Origin: Cokeromyces recurvatus
Lineage: Eukaryota > Mucoromycota > Mucoromycetes > Mucorales > Mucoraceae
Reading direction: 5' to 3'
DNA: 64,000 nucleotides
NCBI RefSeq assembly: GCF_025118155.1
Contig: NW_026251387.1
Coordinates: 1,891,501-1,955,500 of the forward strand
Of this stretch, positions 36,624 to 47,437 are shown piece after piece. How positions within the stretch are numbered: position 1 is the first letter of the stretch; the number at the start of each line of letters is the position of its first letter. Below the pieces are notes generated by a model, which saw only the letters and a list, made by a program, of their open reading frames with translations, made no database searches and had not been told where the DNA came from. The translations under genes were made by a program, and so were the position numbers.

Positions 36624-37435
36624 TTATATAAATAAAATGAGACACCATCATATTTATAAGTAGATTATTTACAAATAAAAAGACCGATTAATGGAGCATA
36701 AACACCAATGCCTTTATGTGTAGTCCAACCATAAATTAAATAACCAGCAGGAATCAAAATAAATGCAGGATAAGCAGCTCTTAGTCTTAACTCTGGGTAA
36801 ACATTCTCAGGTCCTCTTGATTTACGAAGTCGTCTAACAATAAAATCTGCATATTGACCACTAAGGACAGAGCCACACATTAAGCCAACACCAAAAGCAA
36901 GATAGCAAAGACCTACTTCTAAAGATGTATAGTTATAAAGCCTTTCGAACGTTTCAGTAATTGTAGGCGTCTATTAACATATGAATATATATATATATAA
37001 AGGATAATTCAGTTAATAATTAACATAAAGAATATGATAGGATTATATTCAACTTACAAGAAAATAAAGACACGCAAAGATGATAGTATTATAAAATGTA
37101 ATAACACAAACGGTAGGGTCACCTACCATAACTAACATGGGGGCAAACGCTTTTTGAAGATTCTTTAATGCTTTGAATCTTTCTTGTTGTTTCTTTTTGC
37201 CAATAATATCTTGATCATAACAATCTTCTGAATCATGCTTCTTACGAAGTGTTTCTGGTAAGAGAAATGTTACCATTAATAATAAAACACCAGCTAGGAT
37301 GGCTAAGAAATAAAAGGATGATCTCCAGCCCAAGTATTGACAAAGAATACCACCAATAGTGGGACCAATAACAGGGCCTAATAATGGACTACGCAAAAAA
37401 AAAAAGAAAATAGCACAGGATGAGTTGATTATGTA

Positions 37436-37482
<47 letters not shown>

Positions 37483-38239
37483 AATATAAAATATACCATA
37501 AGCTCGACCCCGATTTGCGACATCAAAGGTATCAGCAATGACGCCTGCACCTAATGTTTGTCCTGCACCTGAACCACAAGCTTGAATAGCACGAAAAGCA
37601 ATTAACATACCAATATTACTTGATATAGCACATAAGATAGCAGCAACGAGACTAATGATCAGACTAAAGATATACATGGGCTTTCTTCCATATGTATCAC
37701 TCATACTAGCCCAGAATAATGGCTATGAAAAAAAAATAGGAGATTATATATTATTATTATTATCATTTTTTTTTAAAAAAAAAGACATTTACAGCAATAC
37801 CCATAAGCGCAACGTAAGCAGCAACAGTAGCATTAATAGCAGGTAAAGAGGCATGTAAATCTTTAGAGACATCGGTTAGACCAGGCATATAGAGCATACT
37901 ACCAATGGGACCACTGATACCACTAAGAGCTACTATAAAGATAATAATATTCTTTTTCATAGTAGAATACTCTCTTGGATTATCTTCAGCATAGATATCA
38001 CCTAATAAACCGGAAAACCATGTCTTGATAAAACCTCGTTGATGATTTTCATTACGATGCACAATAGTAGAAGATCGACTGTCATTATGATCTTCTTTAA
38101 AGGAATGTGACCCATGATGATGACCTTTTGTAGAGGTAGTATTGATAGAATGAGTATCCTCAGAAGATTGCCCTGGGAGATCAACGTTACTATTATTGGC
38201 ATAATCCTTATTTCCTTCTGATCTGATGTTCTTATTCAT
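36092..38239 (-). CDS. MFS transporter, DHA1 (drug:H+ antiporter-1) type
   Basis: Plasma-membrane efflux transporter of about 12 membrane helices. It has a long polar N-terminus rich in His/Ser/Asn (MNKNIRSEGNKDYANNSN onward). Helix 1 is IIIFIVALSGISGPIGSMLY. The loop 2-3 motif is WASMSDTYGRKPMYI (DxxGRKP), and the loop 4-5/motif C region is LLGPVIGPTIGGILCQYLGW (GPxxGG). After a central charged loop come YTSLEVGLCYLAFGVGL and LGQMSAFTPTSVYLVD. It ends in an acidic tail. Motif C marks antiporters of the DHA1 group (Flr1/Qdr relatives). It has five exons; the intron beginning at 37480 on the coding strand has a donor followed at once by 38 A. Substrate unknown. Confidence 0.92.
37441..37478. 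repeat. 38-nt poly(T) (poly(A) on coding strand) at a donor site
   Basis: The run directly abuts AC at 37479-37480, which is the GT donor of a minus-strand MFS transporter intron. On the transcript the donor therefore reads GT followed by 38 A. Confidence 0.95.
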
Positions 38240-39049
38240 TGTTCAGTTCGTTAGTTTGTTTGTTTGTTTGTTTGCTTGTTTGTGTTTTCTTTGTAATTAA
38301 TTTTGATTATGGAGACAAGGATACATTGTCTTTTATTATTATCTGTTATGAATGTAAATTATTCTTTTCTTGATTATTATAAAATAAAAGAAAGAGAATC
38401 AAAGAATTAATAATAAAGATTTGTATATATGTGTATACAGACAAAAATATATATACATATATATATAAAAATATACATATATAAATATAATATCTGTATA
38501 TAAATATATAAATAAATCTAAATATAAAACAGAATTTTCCCTTATAACCCTTCTTTTTTTTTTTTCTGATCTGTCGAAGCTTAATTCCGCTCCGAGCTAT
38601 TCAGGGTTAAAAGAAAATATTTCGGGATAAAAGCGCAGGATAATCGATCCGGGTTATCTTTTGACGGTAAAGAATTCAATAGCAGAAAAAAAAAATTAAC
38701 AAAAAAAAAAAAAAAAAAAAAAAGATGCATTAAAATGACAAAATCAAAGCCACACTTATTGATCAGATTACATAATAAAAAAAATGAAAAAAAAATACAT
38801 ACATTTGTATATTTTATATAAACGCCAATATCTCTGTCTCTAAACAAAATACTTCAAAAAAAATATCTACTATATTTTTATTTTATTTTTTTATTTTTTA
38901 TTTATTTATTTATTTTTATTTTATTTTACATTGTCATAGCTGAGATATATTGTTATTTATTACTTAATTATGTCAAATAGTAGCCCAATAATAATGCTTG
39001 ATCTATAGTAACGATGATTATGGTTTCGGGGAAAAAAATTTTTTTTTTC
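38240..39049. other. Intergenic, low complexity
   Basis: Promoter side of the MFS gene (a TTTG repeat near 38252-38285) and 3' flank of the GH16 gene. It also has TA-rich simple sequence at 38420-38520, a poly(A) run at about 38700-38723 and a T/A-rich patch at 38870-38930. No gene was found. Confidence 0.6.
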
Positions 39050-40307
39050 TTAGTCATAGTCATAGTAGTAGTGTATTAATAGCAAATTCAATAAAAGAAT
39101 CATAAATAAACTATTTGATGATGACATAATAGATAGACCTTTCGATATTACATGTGTACTAGGTAATAGACGTCTATTCATGATATCTTTTAAATAATAA
39201 ATATGTAAATAATAGGTATTATACATGATTTAAAAATTAATGTCATTCTAACCTGTGACGAGACAAGGCGTCTTTGAATGTTGACAAGGTAGAGGGAAAT
39301 TTGTTTCGGAGGAATTAAAAAACAAATTAAGGTGTGAAACCTTCAAATCAGCATTTTCCGTAGGTGGCCCACCACTAAAGTTAGGGTTGCCATCAGTCCA
39401 ATGATTTAATATAATTCTTCCAGGCGTATTAGGAATATGTGTTGTCATTTCACGTACAAGTAAATCATCAATATAAAATTGAACTGATCCTGGGAGCCAA
39501 TCAAATCTATATTCATGATAATCCTAACAATCAATAATAAAGAAGTTAACAAACAAACAAAAAAAAAAAAAAAAAAAAAATAACTGAAACCCTTCAGTAA
39601 GAAAAAAATTACATAATTTATTACCTCAGTCGGGTTAAATTCTAGATCATGTTTTTCACTTGTTAAAGGTGAAGCTATACCCTTAACATAAATTTGAGGT
39701 TGAACAGCAAAATAAGACTTGTAAGGATTTGTAAATCTACTCAATGATTCAATATCAATTTCACTTGAATCATTACGGTAAAAGAAAAAGGCAGCTACAG
39801 TTCCAGTAACATTTGTCATTTTCATACGTGCTCGATAAGTGCCATATAAGAAATCATTTCTTTTTTTTTGTTATTATTGACTAAAATCATGATATAATGA
39901 TGATTATTATTTTACCTTTTAGTTCCTATGGCTGCAGAAGTGTATCTTCCATTTGAATTTTTATTTACTGATAAAGTGATACCTCCATCTTCATTCACTT
40001 TAACATTATTACGTGAAAATACACGTTGAAGGGATCCTTTATGCTTTGGACCCACTGTATAGTCCATTATTAAATAATGAGAATCATACAATAAATTTGA
40101 TTTATAGACACCATAATCAGCAAACCAAATATGTGTCCAAACTTTATGATTTTCGTCTTCAAATCCACAATCACAGACTATTGAGTCATTTAAATTGACT
40201 GCTTTTTTACTTGACCTTGTTGAATCATTATTTTTTATTGCGTAAATTAAGTTTATACAACCATTGCTACAAACGATGAAAACTAAAATAACCCAATTGA
40301 ATATCAT
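39050..40307 (-). CDS. GH16 cell-wall transglycosylase/glucanase, probably GPI-anchored
   Basis: A secreted beta-jelly-roll enzyme. The signal peptide is MIFNWVILVFIVCSNGCINL. The fold continues with IVCDCGFEDENHKVWTHIWF, SNGRYTSAAIGTKR and, after an intron, FLYGTYRARMKM. The catalytic motif EIDIE (E-x-D-x-E, nucleophile and acid/base Glu) is intact, followed by DYHEYRFDWLPGSVQFYIDD and GRIILNHWTDGNPNFSGGPP. These features fit the Crh/GH16 enzymes that link chitin to glucan, although some family members are glucanases. The frame runs to TAG at 39248. Splicing from ACAG/GTTAGA instead (acceptor near 39185) adds an exon ending in SSSNSLFMILLLNLLLIHYY, a plausible GPI-attachment signal. That terminal exon is my inference. 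Confidence 0.87.
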
Positions 40308-40635
40308 TTTTTTTCTTTATTTTTAAAGAGAAAAAAGGAAAAGAAAAGAAACAAGAAAGGCTCTAAAACTTGTCTTTCTTTTTTTTTTTTCCTTTGATAT
40401 GCATGTTTCTTAAAAAAAAAAAGTACTGTATTGCTGTTCAAGTCATTATTAAATGAATTATATAAGAATAATTTGCATAATTTTGCCTTGTTCCCCACTT
40501 TTCTAATGAATTTCCCGATTAAGTTGAATTGACTACGTAAAGCCACGTAAGCAATTCAAACTCAATTCAAACTCTTTTAAAAGAAAAAAAAAATAAGTAG
40601 TCTTTTTCTTTTCTTTTAATAAATAAATATATAAA
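40308..40635. other. Divergent promoter (GH16 / zinc-ribbon protein)
   Basis: A 328-bp gap between two divergent starts. It contains T, A and TTTCTT-type runs (40310-40425) and ACGTAA repeats near 40533-40553. No gene was found. Confidence 0.5.
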
Positions 40636-40833
40636 ATGTGTATGCGAGTAACTTGTCCTGACTGTGGAAAATATACTTGGGCTGGTAAAATTAAATAAAA
40701 AGAATAAATATGAATACTAAATAAATTTACTTATTTATTTATGTATATAAAAGGCTGTGGTAAACATATTGAACAGGCCTTGGCTGGTTTAAAAGATGAA
40801 GAAATTTGCAAATGCAAGGAAACCCAGAAATAA
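40636..40833 (+). CDS. Conserved 42-residue zinc-ribbon-like protein
   Basis: Two tiny exons (40636-40684 and 40754-40833; intron 40685-40753) together give 42 residues: MCMRVTCPDCGKYTWAG, then CGKHIEQALAGLKDEEICKC, ending KETQK. Two CxxC-type pairs (CPDC and CKC, with CG-H between) suggest one bound zinc. I recall an uncharacterised family of very short plant and fungal proteins starting MCxxVxCxxCxKxTWxGCGxH with a final CxC. This sequence fits it well, including the TW-GCG-H core. The function is unknown. The protein is too small for usual gene finders and is supported by the exact in-frame splice across the conserved core. Confidence 0.82.
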
Positions 40834-41037
40834 TAACTTATATTACATAATCAGTCGTTTTATAACCAAGTAGTCTTTTATTAAATAAAACAATATAAAT
40901 CTAATTTTAAATGCTCGCTTTATTACTATGCAACAAGGAATATGTCCAAAGATATCAAATATATAAGTTTATTATTATTATTATTATTACCACTATGTTT
41001 TCCCCCTTTTTTTTATGTTTTTTTATTTTATTTTATT

Positions 41038-42096
41038 TTAACGAGTGTTAAGACCAAGAAGCATGTTACTGCCACCTTGACCATTATTAGGCAAATAAGT
41101 AACATGAGGATTCTGTGAAAGAGTTTGAGCAATTTCTTTACTAGCTTCAATTCTACGGAAAGCAATAAAACTATATACAATTGGATTGATTAATAACTTA
41201 CTCCAAGTCAATAAAAAATATCTATTTACCCATCGCCAGCCTTTGATAGTGCTGATGAAATCATTTCTGCAGCTTCTGAATCACCTTCAGCACGAATAAT
41301 AGCTGCTTGCTTTTCTTGTTCAGCACGTTCAACAACAAACTTGGCACGTTCAGCTTCTTGTTGTGCGATTTGTTTTTGTTCTACTGCATTAGTGAATTCT
41401 TTACCAAATGTCATGTGTGTCTAAACATTATATGAGATTATAAGCATATTTTCAAAAAAAAAAAGTAAAAAAAAATAAAAAATAAAATAAATCCAACTAA
41501 TACTAATAATAAAAAAAAAAAAAACTTACAATAGAAACATCTTCTAAAGCTAAATTGAAATCTTTAGCACGTTTATATAATTCCTCACGAATCTTGGCAG
41601 ATACAACTTCACGTTGAGTAATTAATTCTGAAGCATCAAATTGAGCAACAACAGCTTTTAAAACTTCGTTACCAATAGAAGGTAAAACTCTTTCATCATA
41701 ATCAAGACCCAAATTTTGATAGATTTGAGGCAAATTTTTAATTTCGGGACGATGTAATACACGAAGGGTCAATGAAACCATTTGCATATCTTTTGAACCA
41801 GTTGTAGTTGAAATGTTACGAGGTCGAGTACGAACATCAAATAAAACAGCACGTTGAAGCCAAGGAACCAAAAAGTGAGTGCCTTCACCAATAGAGGTGG
41901 GCTTCACACCTTGAATACGATCGAAAATGACAGCTCTGTAACCACCCTGGACTGTGTCATAATGTTGTTAATTAAAATAACAATTTTGAAATGTACCCAA
42001 CCTTAACTTACCATCATACATGGCTGATTGTACACCACCTACAGCAAGTCCAACAGGAATTGCCCATTTAGCAACTGTTCCAAGTAATTGTGCCAT
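41038..42096 (-). CDS. PHB1: Prohibitin 1
   Basis: Subunit of the ring-shaped prohibitin complex of the mitochondrial inner membrane, which scaffolds the m-AAA protease and cristae. It starts [20 protein letters not shown] with a single hydrophobic N-terminal anchor. The PHB/SPFH domain follows: [20 protein letters not shown], then [40 protein letters not shown] and [16 protein letters not shown]. The coiled coil carries [20 protein letters not shown]. The end (THVTYLPN-like [24 protein letters not shown]) is that of Phb1 rather than Phb2. Four short introns are present. It is divergent from the PIG-X gene with a 508-bp gap. Confidence 0.95.
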
Positions 42097-42514
42097 GTTT
42101 TATATTTGTATATAATAATAATAATAAATTTATAAATGGAAAAAAAAAAGGGAAACTTATTCTTAAAATTTTATATAGGGTGGAGGGGGCTGAAGTTGAT
42201 AAAGCATGGGCAGGTCGAAACTTTTTCATATTTTAACCAATCAAAATCATTTCCAGTAGACTTGACTATTTTTTATTTTTTTTACTTTAATAAAGAATAA
42301 TAAAAACAAAAAAAAGGAATTATAATAAATAGTATGACTTTAGCCATAAATATATATCTTTTGATTATTTTAAGGATACCTTTTTTCTTTATTTTATTTT
42401 ATTTTATTTTAATCTTGATGGATACTATGTATAACATCTTTTGTTGCATGTTTAAGCGCAGTCAATTTATTTATTATTTTTTTTTAAACTAAACTTGTAA
42501 GCATGAAAAATTTT

Positions 42515-42599
<85 letters not shown>

Positions 42600-42604
42600 T
42601 AAAG
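42097..42604. other. Divergent promoter (PHB1 / PIG-X)
   Basis: Shared upstream region without a gene. Its right end is almost entirely repeat: poly(T) at 42517-42552, then (ATT)n at about 42551-42597, ending 7 bp before the PIG-X ATG. Confidence 0.6.
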
Positions 42605-43273
42605 ATGGTCAATATTCATTCAGAACTTATCCAGGAAAATAGCCTGCATCCTAAAATATTAACTAGAATAGATCTTGATGAAAACAAAAAGAACTGTCAA
42701 CTCGATATTGTTTATGTTTTACCACCTAGTGTCTTTGTTGATCCTTACCAATTAAAGGATCTGGAAGGACATCTTGGAAGGGCAACTATTTTCGGTGAAC
42801 ACGATCTCGAATTACCTCTTGAGAAAATTAAAGAGACTCGTGGAAGTATTGTGTTTTTAAGACAAAAAGAAATACCTACTGGTCAATTGCAGTTGGAATT
42901 ACCTTTTCATCTTCGATACCAGCAACCTTCAAATAAAGTTACAAGTCGACTTATTACAATTGAGGCACCTTATGCAGGCTGGACCTGTGCTCTTGGTAAT
43001 CAAAACGCCTCATGGCCACCTCTCTCAGATCAATATCCCTTATTACCACCTCCTACTCATACACAGGATATTACTTTTATTAGGCTGACTCATGATACAG
43101 CGCCACTCACATTGTTTGTGCCTGTTGGAAAAATACAGGATTCTCAGTTAGTCACTTGGGGAACATTCAGTATAGTTATCTTCTGTACTTTATGGATCAT
43201 TCAATCTATATTTTTATCTATAAAAAAAAGAAAAAGGTCAGAAGTAAAAGGAAAAAGAAGAAAATCAGAATAA
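42605..43273 (+). CDS. PIG-X/Pbn1-like subunit of GPI mannosyltransferase I
   Basis: A single exon of 222 residues, start MVNIHSELIQENSLHPKILT. The luminal domain shows IVYVLPPSVFVDPYQLKDLE, FGEHDLELPLEKIKETRGSI and LQLELPFHLRYQQPSN. LPxHLRYQxP is the PIG-X/Pbn1 hallmark. One C-terminal transmembrane helix (TFSIVIFCTLWIIQSIFLSI) precedes a strongly basic cytosolic tail (KKRKRSEVKGKRRKSE). PIG-X partners the catalytic PIG-M to add the first mannose to GPI precursors in the ER. An upstream in-frame poly-Phe/Leu extension encoded by the T/ATT repeat is rejected as 5' leader. The stop lies only 33 bp from the convergent Vps27 stop. Confidence 0.87.
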   Translation: MVNIHSELIQENSLHPKILTRIDLDENKKNCQLDIVYVLPPSVFVDPYQLKDLEGHLGRATIFGEHDLELPLEKIKETRGSIVFLRQKEIPTGQLQLELPFHLRYQQPSNKVTSRLITIEAPYAGWTCALGNQNASWPPLSDQYPLLPPPTHTQDITFIRLTHDTAPLTLFVPVGKIQDSQLVTWGTFSIVIFCTLWIIQSIFLSIKKRKRSEVKGKRRKSE

Positions 43274-43306
43274 ATTGGTTTATTGTATATTATTATAAAT
43301 ATTTAT

Positions 43307-45486
43307 TTAAAGTTCGATTAAAGGAGCCTCATCAACTGGTTGTTGCTTGTAATATACCTTATTATTAGCGGTTGAAGGTATATGATATAATGTTTGCAAC
43401 TCTTCTTGTGGAACACAGGTTTGTTGCTGTGAATATGGATATGGCAATGATGAATGATTAGGCGCTTGAGGTTGTTGGTATATTGGAGTTATTGGCACTT
43501 GTTGCTGCTGGTGAGGCTGAATAATGGGTGTTTGTAAATGTTGAGAATAAGTAGTTTGTTGCTGTTGAAGAGGAAATGATGTAGATGCTGGAGGATAAGA
43601 GGAAAAGGAATTAGCAGAGATAGTAGAGGAAAATTGCGGCTGTTGTTGTGCTTGATTTATATAATAAGTTGGATAAGATGTTCTCGCTATATGCTGAGTA
43701 GTAGCATAGTTTAATTTATCATAAGCCTTTACAGCTTTATTTAACTTTGTGTGTATATCGACAAACAAATCTATACAGCATATATATTAAGATTTTTTTT
43801 GTAAGAATAAGTATGTCTATTTAAAATACTTGCCATGTTTTTGACTAACTTGGTTTAAAGCTTCGACTAACTTTGGCTGATATGCACCAATTTGAGAATA
43901 AAGATGACTGATTTGAGTATCCTTGGATGCATCACTCCCTGTTGAATAGATGTGTTGAATAAGTGTCGAAAATGTTTGTATATTCTCTATATCTGTAATA
44001 GATAAAGTATCTTGTTGAATGGTTGAATAAGGATGGCTTTTAGACGAAAGCTTCATATCCTCAAGTGAAGCAGCTATAGCAGCTGCAATATGAATATCTT
44101 CTTCTTCCTCTTCTTGACTTTTTTTATTAGTAGTGTCAAGTAAGCTAGATTCATAATTGACTGAAGAAGTAAAGTGATTATCATAGTTAAAACTCACTTT
44201 CTTTTGAGGTTGCTCAGATTCTTTCAATGATAACTCAATAGCCTTTTTAAGATCATCCTCAAACTGTTTATCTACAGAATTATTGATTGTATTTGAAATA
44301 CTATTAGAAGTAGCTGGGTTGTTTGAATCAAATTTATGTTTAATTGAAGGTGTATAATTTGGAGTTAAAGAAGAGGAGATTGAAGCTGGTTTTGAGATCC
44401 CTAATAATTTAGGTACCGTCACCTTATCGGCAACTTTGGCCAGTTTAACTTTAATATAGCACCCATCACAGACACGAACAATATCATTCATTCCAAGATG
44501 AGGTAAAGGAAGGCTTTTAGACGAGCATTGCTGGCAGAATGTTTGACCACAATGTCGGCAATGATGCTATTATATTACATAAGTTTAACAATAATAAATA
44601 TATGTATAGACGTGTATATCTTTAAATAGAATTACCTTTCTATTTGTTAAAGTAAAAGCAGTTCTACAGCGTTCACAACAATCAGAGTCTGTCCAATCAG
44701 GAGCCTAAAAAAGAAAAAAAAAAGAGGGAGAGGAAAGGGGATGAGTTAACCAAAGTCACTATGTATGTGTACAAAATAATTCTTACAACTGCGGTTTCGA
44801 GTAATATAGGGTCAATTTTTTCTGTTACTGGTGGAAATCGATAACCTTCAGCACGTAAAAGTTGATAAGTACCAAAAATATAACTAAGAGAGCTATTTCC
44901 TTTTGATGCAATCCCCCAAACTTGAATAAGATATAATACTTTTTCTTTTACATCATGGTTACATCCAGTCTATAAAAGAAGACAGGCATATCATCAGATG
45001 CAATCATATAATTAATAAAAAGAGAAAAAGCTTACAGGAATTCTTAGAAAATGAGTCATTTCCTCCATAAAGTCTCTAGTAGCTACTTCTTTTACAAATG
45101 CAGGCCCACTATTCTTTACACAAGTATCAACTAACTAAAGTAAAAAGTATTAAGAATCAACTCCTTTGTTTTTTTTATGACAAAAAAAAAATAAAAGAAA
45201 AAGAAATTCAAACTTACAGAAAGGGTAGCTAATATAACATTAGGATTTTTATGATGTAGACGTTGCTTTAAAGAACGCATAGCATCCTTTGCAGTCACTT
45301 TTTTGCTTCTTATGTGATCACTAATCTCGAGATGAAGTGCTAGATCAACCTGACCAGCTGGAAGGAACTCAGAAGTCGCTTTTTCTATTTAATAAACTAT
45401 TTTTAGTAATGTCATTGGTGATTAAGAGTCATTGCTGAATTACCAACAAGTTCGTCGATGGCACTCTGACCCCACCAAAAACTCAT
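43307..45486 (-). CDS. VPS27: Vps27 (ESCRT-0 subunit; VHS-FYVE-UIM)
   Basis: Endosomal ESCRT-0 protein that gathers ubiquitinated cargo. The first exon is 45444-45486 ([14 protein letters not shown]), spliced to [20 protein letters not shown]. The VHS domain continues [20 protein letters not shown] and [12 protein letters not shown]. The FYVE finger is complete: [37 protein letters not shown] and VRVCDGC. Two ubiquitin-interacting motifs follow ([14 protein letters not shown] and [13 protein letters not shown]). Then comes a helical core that pairs with Hse1 and a Gln/Pro-rich tail. The last residues, APLIEL, match the C-terminal clathrin-box type of yeast Vps27. It is head to head with an SLC35C2-like gene (233 bp apart). 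Confidence 0.95.
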
Positions 45487-45719
45487 TCTTAAAAGTAATA
45501 TGTGTATATATTTATAAAATAAACAATGATTCGTATTCCCCCCACAACATTTACATGAATAATAAAAGTATCAATGACTACTGGACTGCTGCCTCCTCTC
45601 ACGTGAATTTTTGTTGATTATTATGAGGTGACAAAAAGGGAAAAAAAAAATAAAGGGGAAAGGATAAGTTACGTTGGTAACGCTTTTTTTTTTTCTTCTT
45701 TTTTATATAAAATACATAC

Positions 45720-46942
45720 ATGCAAAAACAAGTATCCTCAGAATGGAGATATAATATTAGTTATATACTTTCATGGTATCTTTTGTCAATCCTTTTATCC
45801 ATTTACAATAAAACATTATTGGGGAAAACCAACTTTAATTTTCCGATATTGATGAGTGCAATCCATTCAGGAACACATTTTATTATCACAAGAATTATAT
45901 TGAACCAACATTATTCAATTAATAAAAAAGAATACATTAAAAAGATTGTAAGTAATAATAATAATATGACACAACATAAAAGATATGTATATATATAAAT
46001 CTACAATAAAAAATACGCATAATAACATGATGATAGGTTCCTTGTAGTTTAGCATCTGCTATAGAAATAGCTTGTGCAAATGCTTCTCTTTCCTTAATTA
46101 CACTTTCCTTTTATACTATGATTAAATCAAGTACGCCTATCTGGACTCTACTGTTTTCATTCTTATTTGGCTTTGAAAAACCAAGATTACGACTAGTTGC
46201 AATTATTACTTGTATTATCTTTGGTGTCCTATTAACGATTGATGGAGAACCACATATTAATTTACAAGGATTTACTCTCGTTTTAGTTGCAGCAATTTCA
46301 TCTGGTTTACGATGGAATTTAACTCAATTTTTATTGAAGGATAGCAATATAAGCAATCATGGTCCACTTGTAATTATGTATCATTTGAGTCCAGTCATGT
46401 TTATTACAATGCTATCATTAAGCTTATATATAGAGCAACCTTTCTTTTATCATCATGATTTTACAACCGATTCCATTCATACGATTAAAGAAATAGTTAT
46501 ATCTATATCAATTATGTCTGTAGGAGGGATATTAGGTAAAAATACAATATACGAGTGATTTTACTTTTCAAATGATACATATATATATATAAATATGTAT
46601 ATATTTTACTAAATTTAACAAAAAAAAAAGCATTTCTCATGACATTATCAGAGCTTTATTTGATCAAAGGTACAAATACAGTGACTTTGAGTGTAGCTGG
46701 TGTCGGCAAAGAGATTTTTATAATTGGTTTATCCGTTATTATCTATGGTGATGTCTTAACATTAAAGACTTATTTAGGGTAAAACAATCATCTATTTTAA
46801 TGTACATTATATGAGATTCTTACTCTTTCCTTTTAGTTTATTTATCTCGATTATGGGAATAATAGGTTACAATTATTATAAACATCAGAGCAAGGATAGT
46901 CATAAAGCATGCCCTGATAAACAAAAAAGATATTTAGAATAG
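45720..46942 (+). CDS. SLC35C2/Ymd8-like nucleotide-sugar transporter
   Basis: A multi-pass Golgi transporter of the TPT/NST (drug/metabolite transporter) superfamily. Helix regions run from YNISYILSWYLLSILLSIYN (YNK motif) and NFNFPILMSAIHSGTHFIIT through, after an intron at about 45949-46037, VPCSLASAIEIACANASLSL and LSFYTMIKSSTPIWTLLFSF (the YTMxKSSxPI signature). Then follow LFGFEKPRLRLVAIITCIIF, GFTLVLVAAISSGLRWNLTQ and MYHLSPVMF. LSGLRWxLTQ and YxMIKSSTPI are typical of SLC35C2 and yeast Ymd8. Two more introns lie near 46535-46631 and 46780-46836. The cytosolic tail is basic. Human SLC35C2 is proposed to affect GDP-fucose supply; the substrate here is unknown. Confidence 0.88.
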
Positions 46943-47390
46943 ATGATCCATGACTTAATAGACGCATATTATTATTATCAAAAAAAAAAAAAAGACTAAT
47001 ATGAAATAAAGATATCAATTAGTTTATAAGGTCCTTTTTTTTATGTTTTACAATAAATTATCTACAAAGTTAACATGAAAGCCAGTCTTTTTTTTTCCCC
47101 AAAAGTCAGAATAGCATTCATCTACAAAAAGCTAGAGAATCTTCTCCTTTCAAAAACAATTTGTTTTGAATGTATTCATTTTTTAAAAACTAAGGGTCAT
47201 CATTTTTTTATATGTATTTAAATTGTTTTCATGTTTAACTCTAATGTCTATTTTCATAAACTTAAATTCTTAATGACAATTTATAATACATATATATAAA
47301 GAGAAAGAAAGACAAGGAGTGCTGTATACGTAAACATGACAGACTTATTTTATGTAATGAATAAATTATTATAACTTACTACATTTTTTT

Positions 47391-47437
<47 letters not shown>

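Noticed and set aside
42503..42604. N-terminal poly-Phe/poly-Leu extension of PIG-X
   Set aside because: Encoded only by the T36-(ATT)n leader; the ATG at 42605 gives a normal PIG-X start.
716..45486. GGA and Vps27 as locally duplicated VHS-domain genes
   Set aside because: They belong to distinct ancient families with different domain orders and lie more than 40 kb apart; co-location looks incidental.
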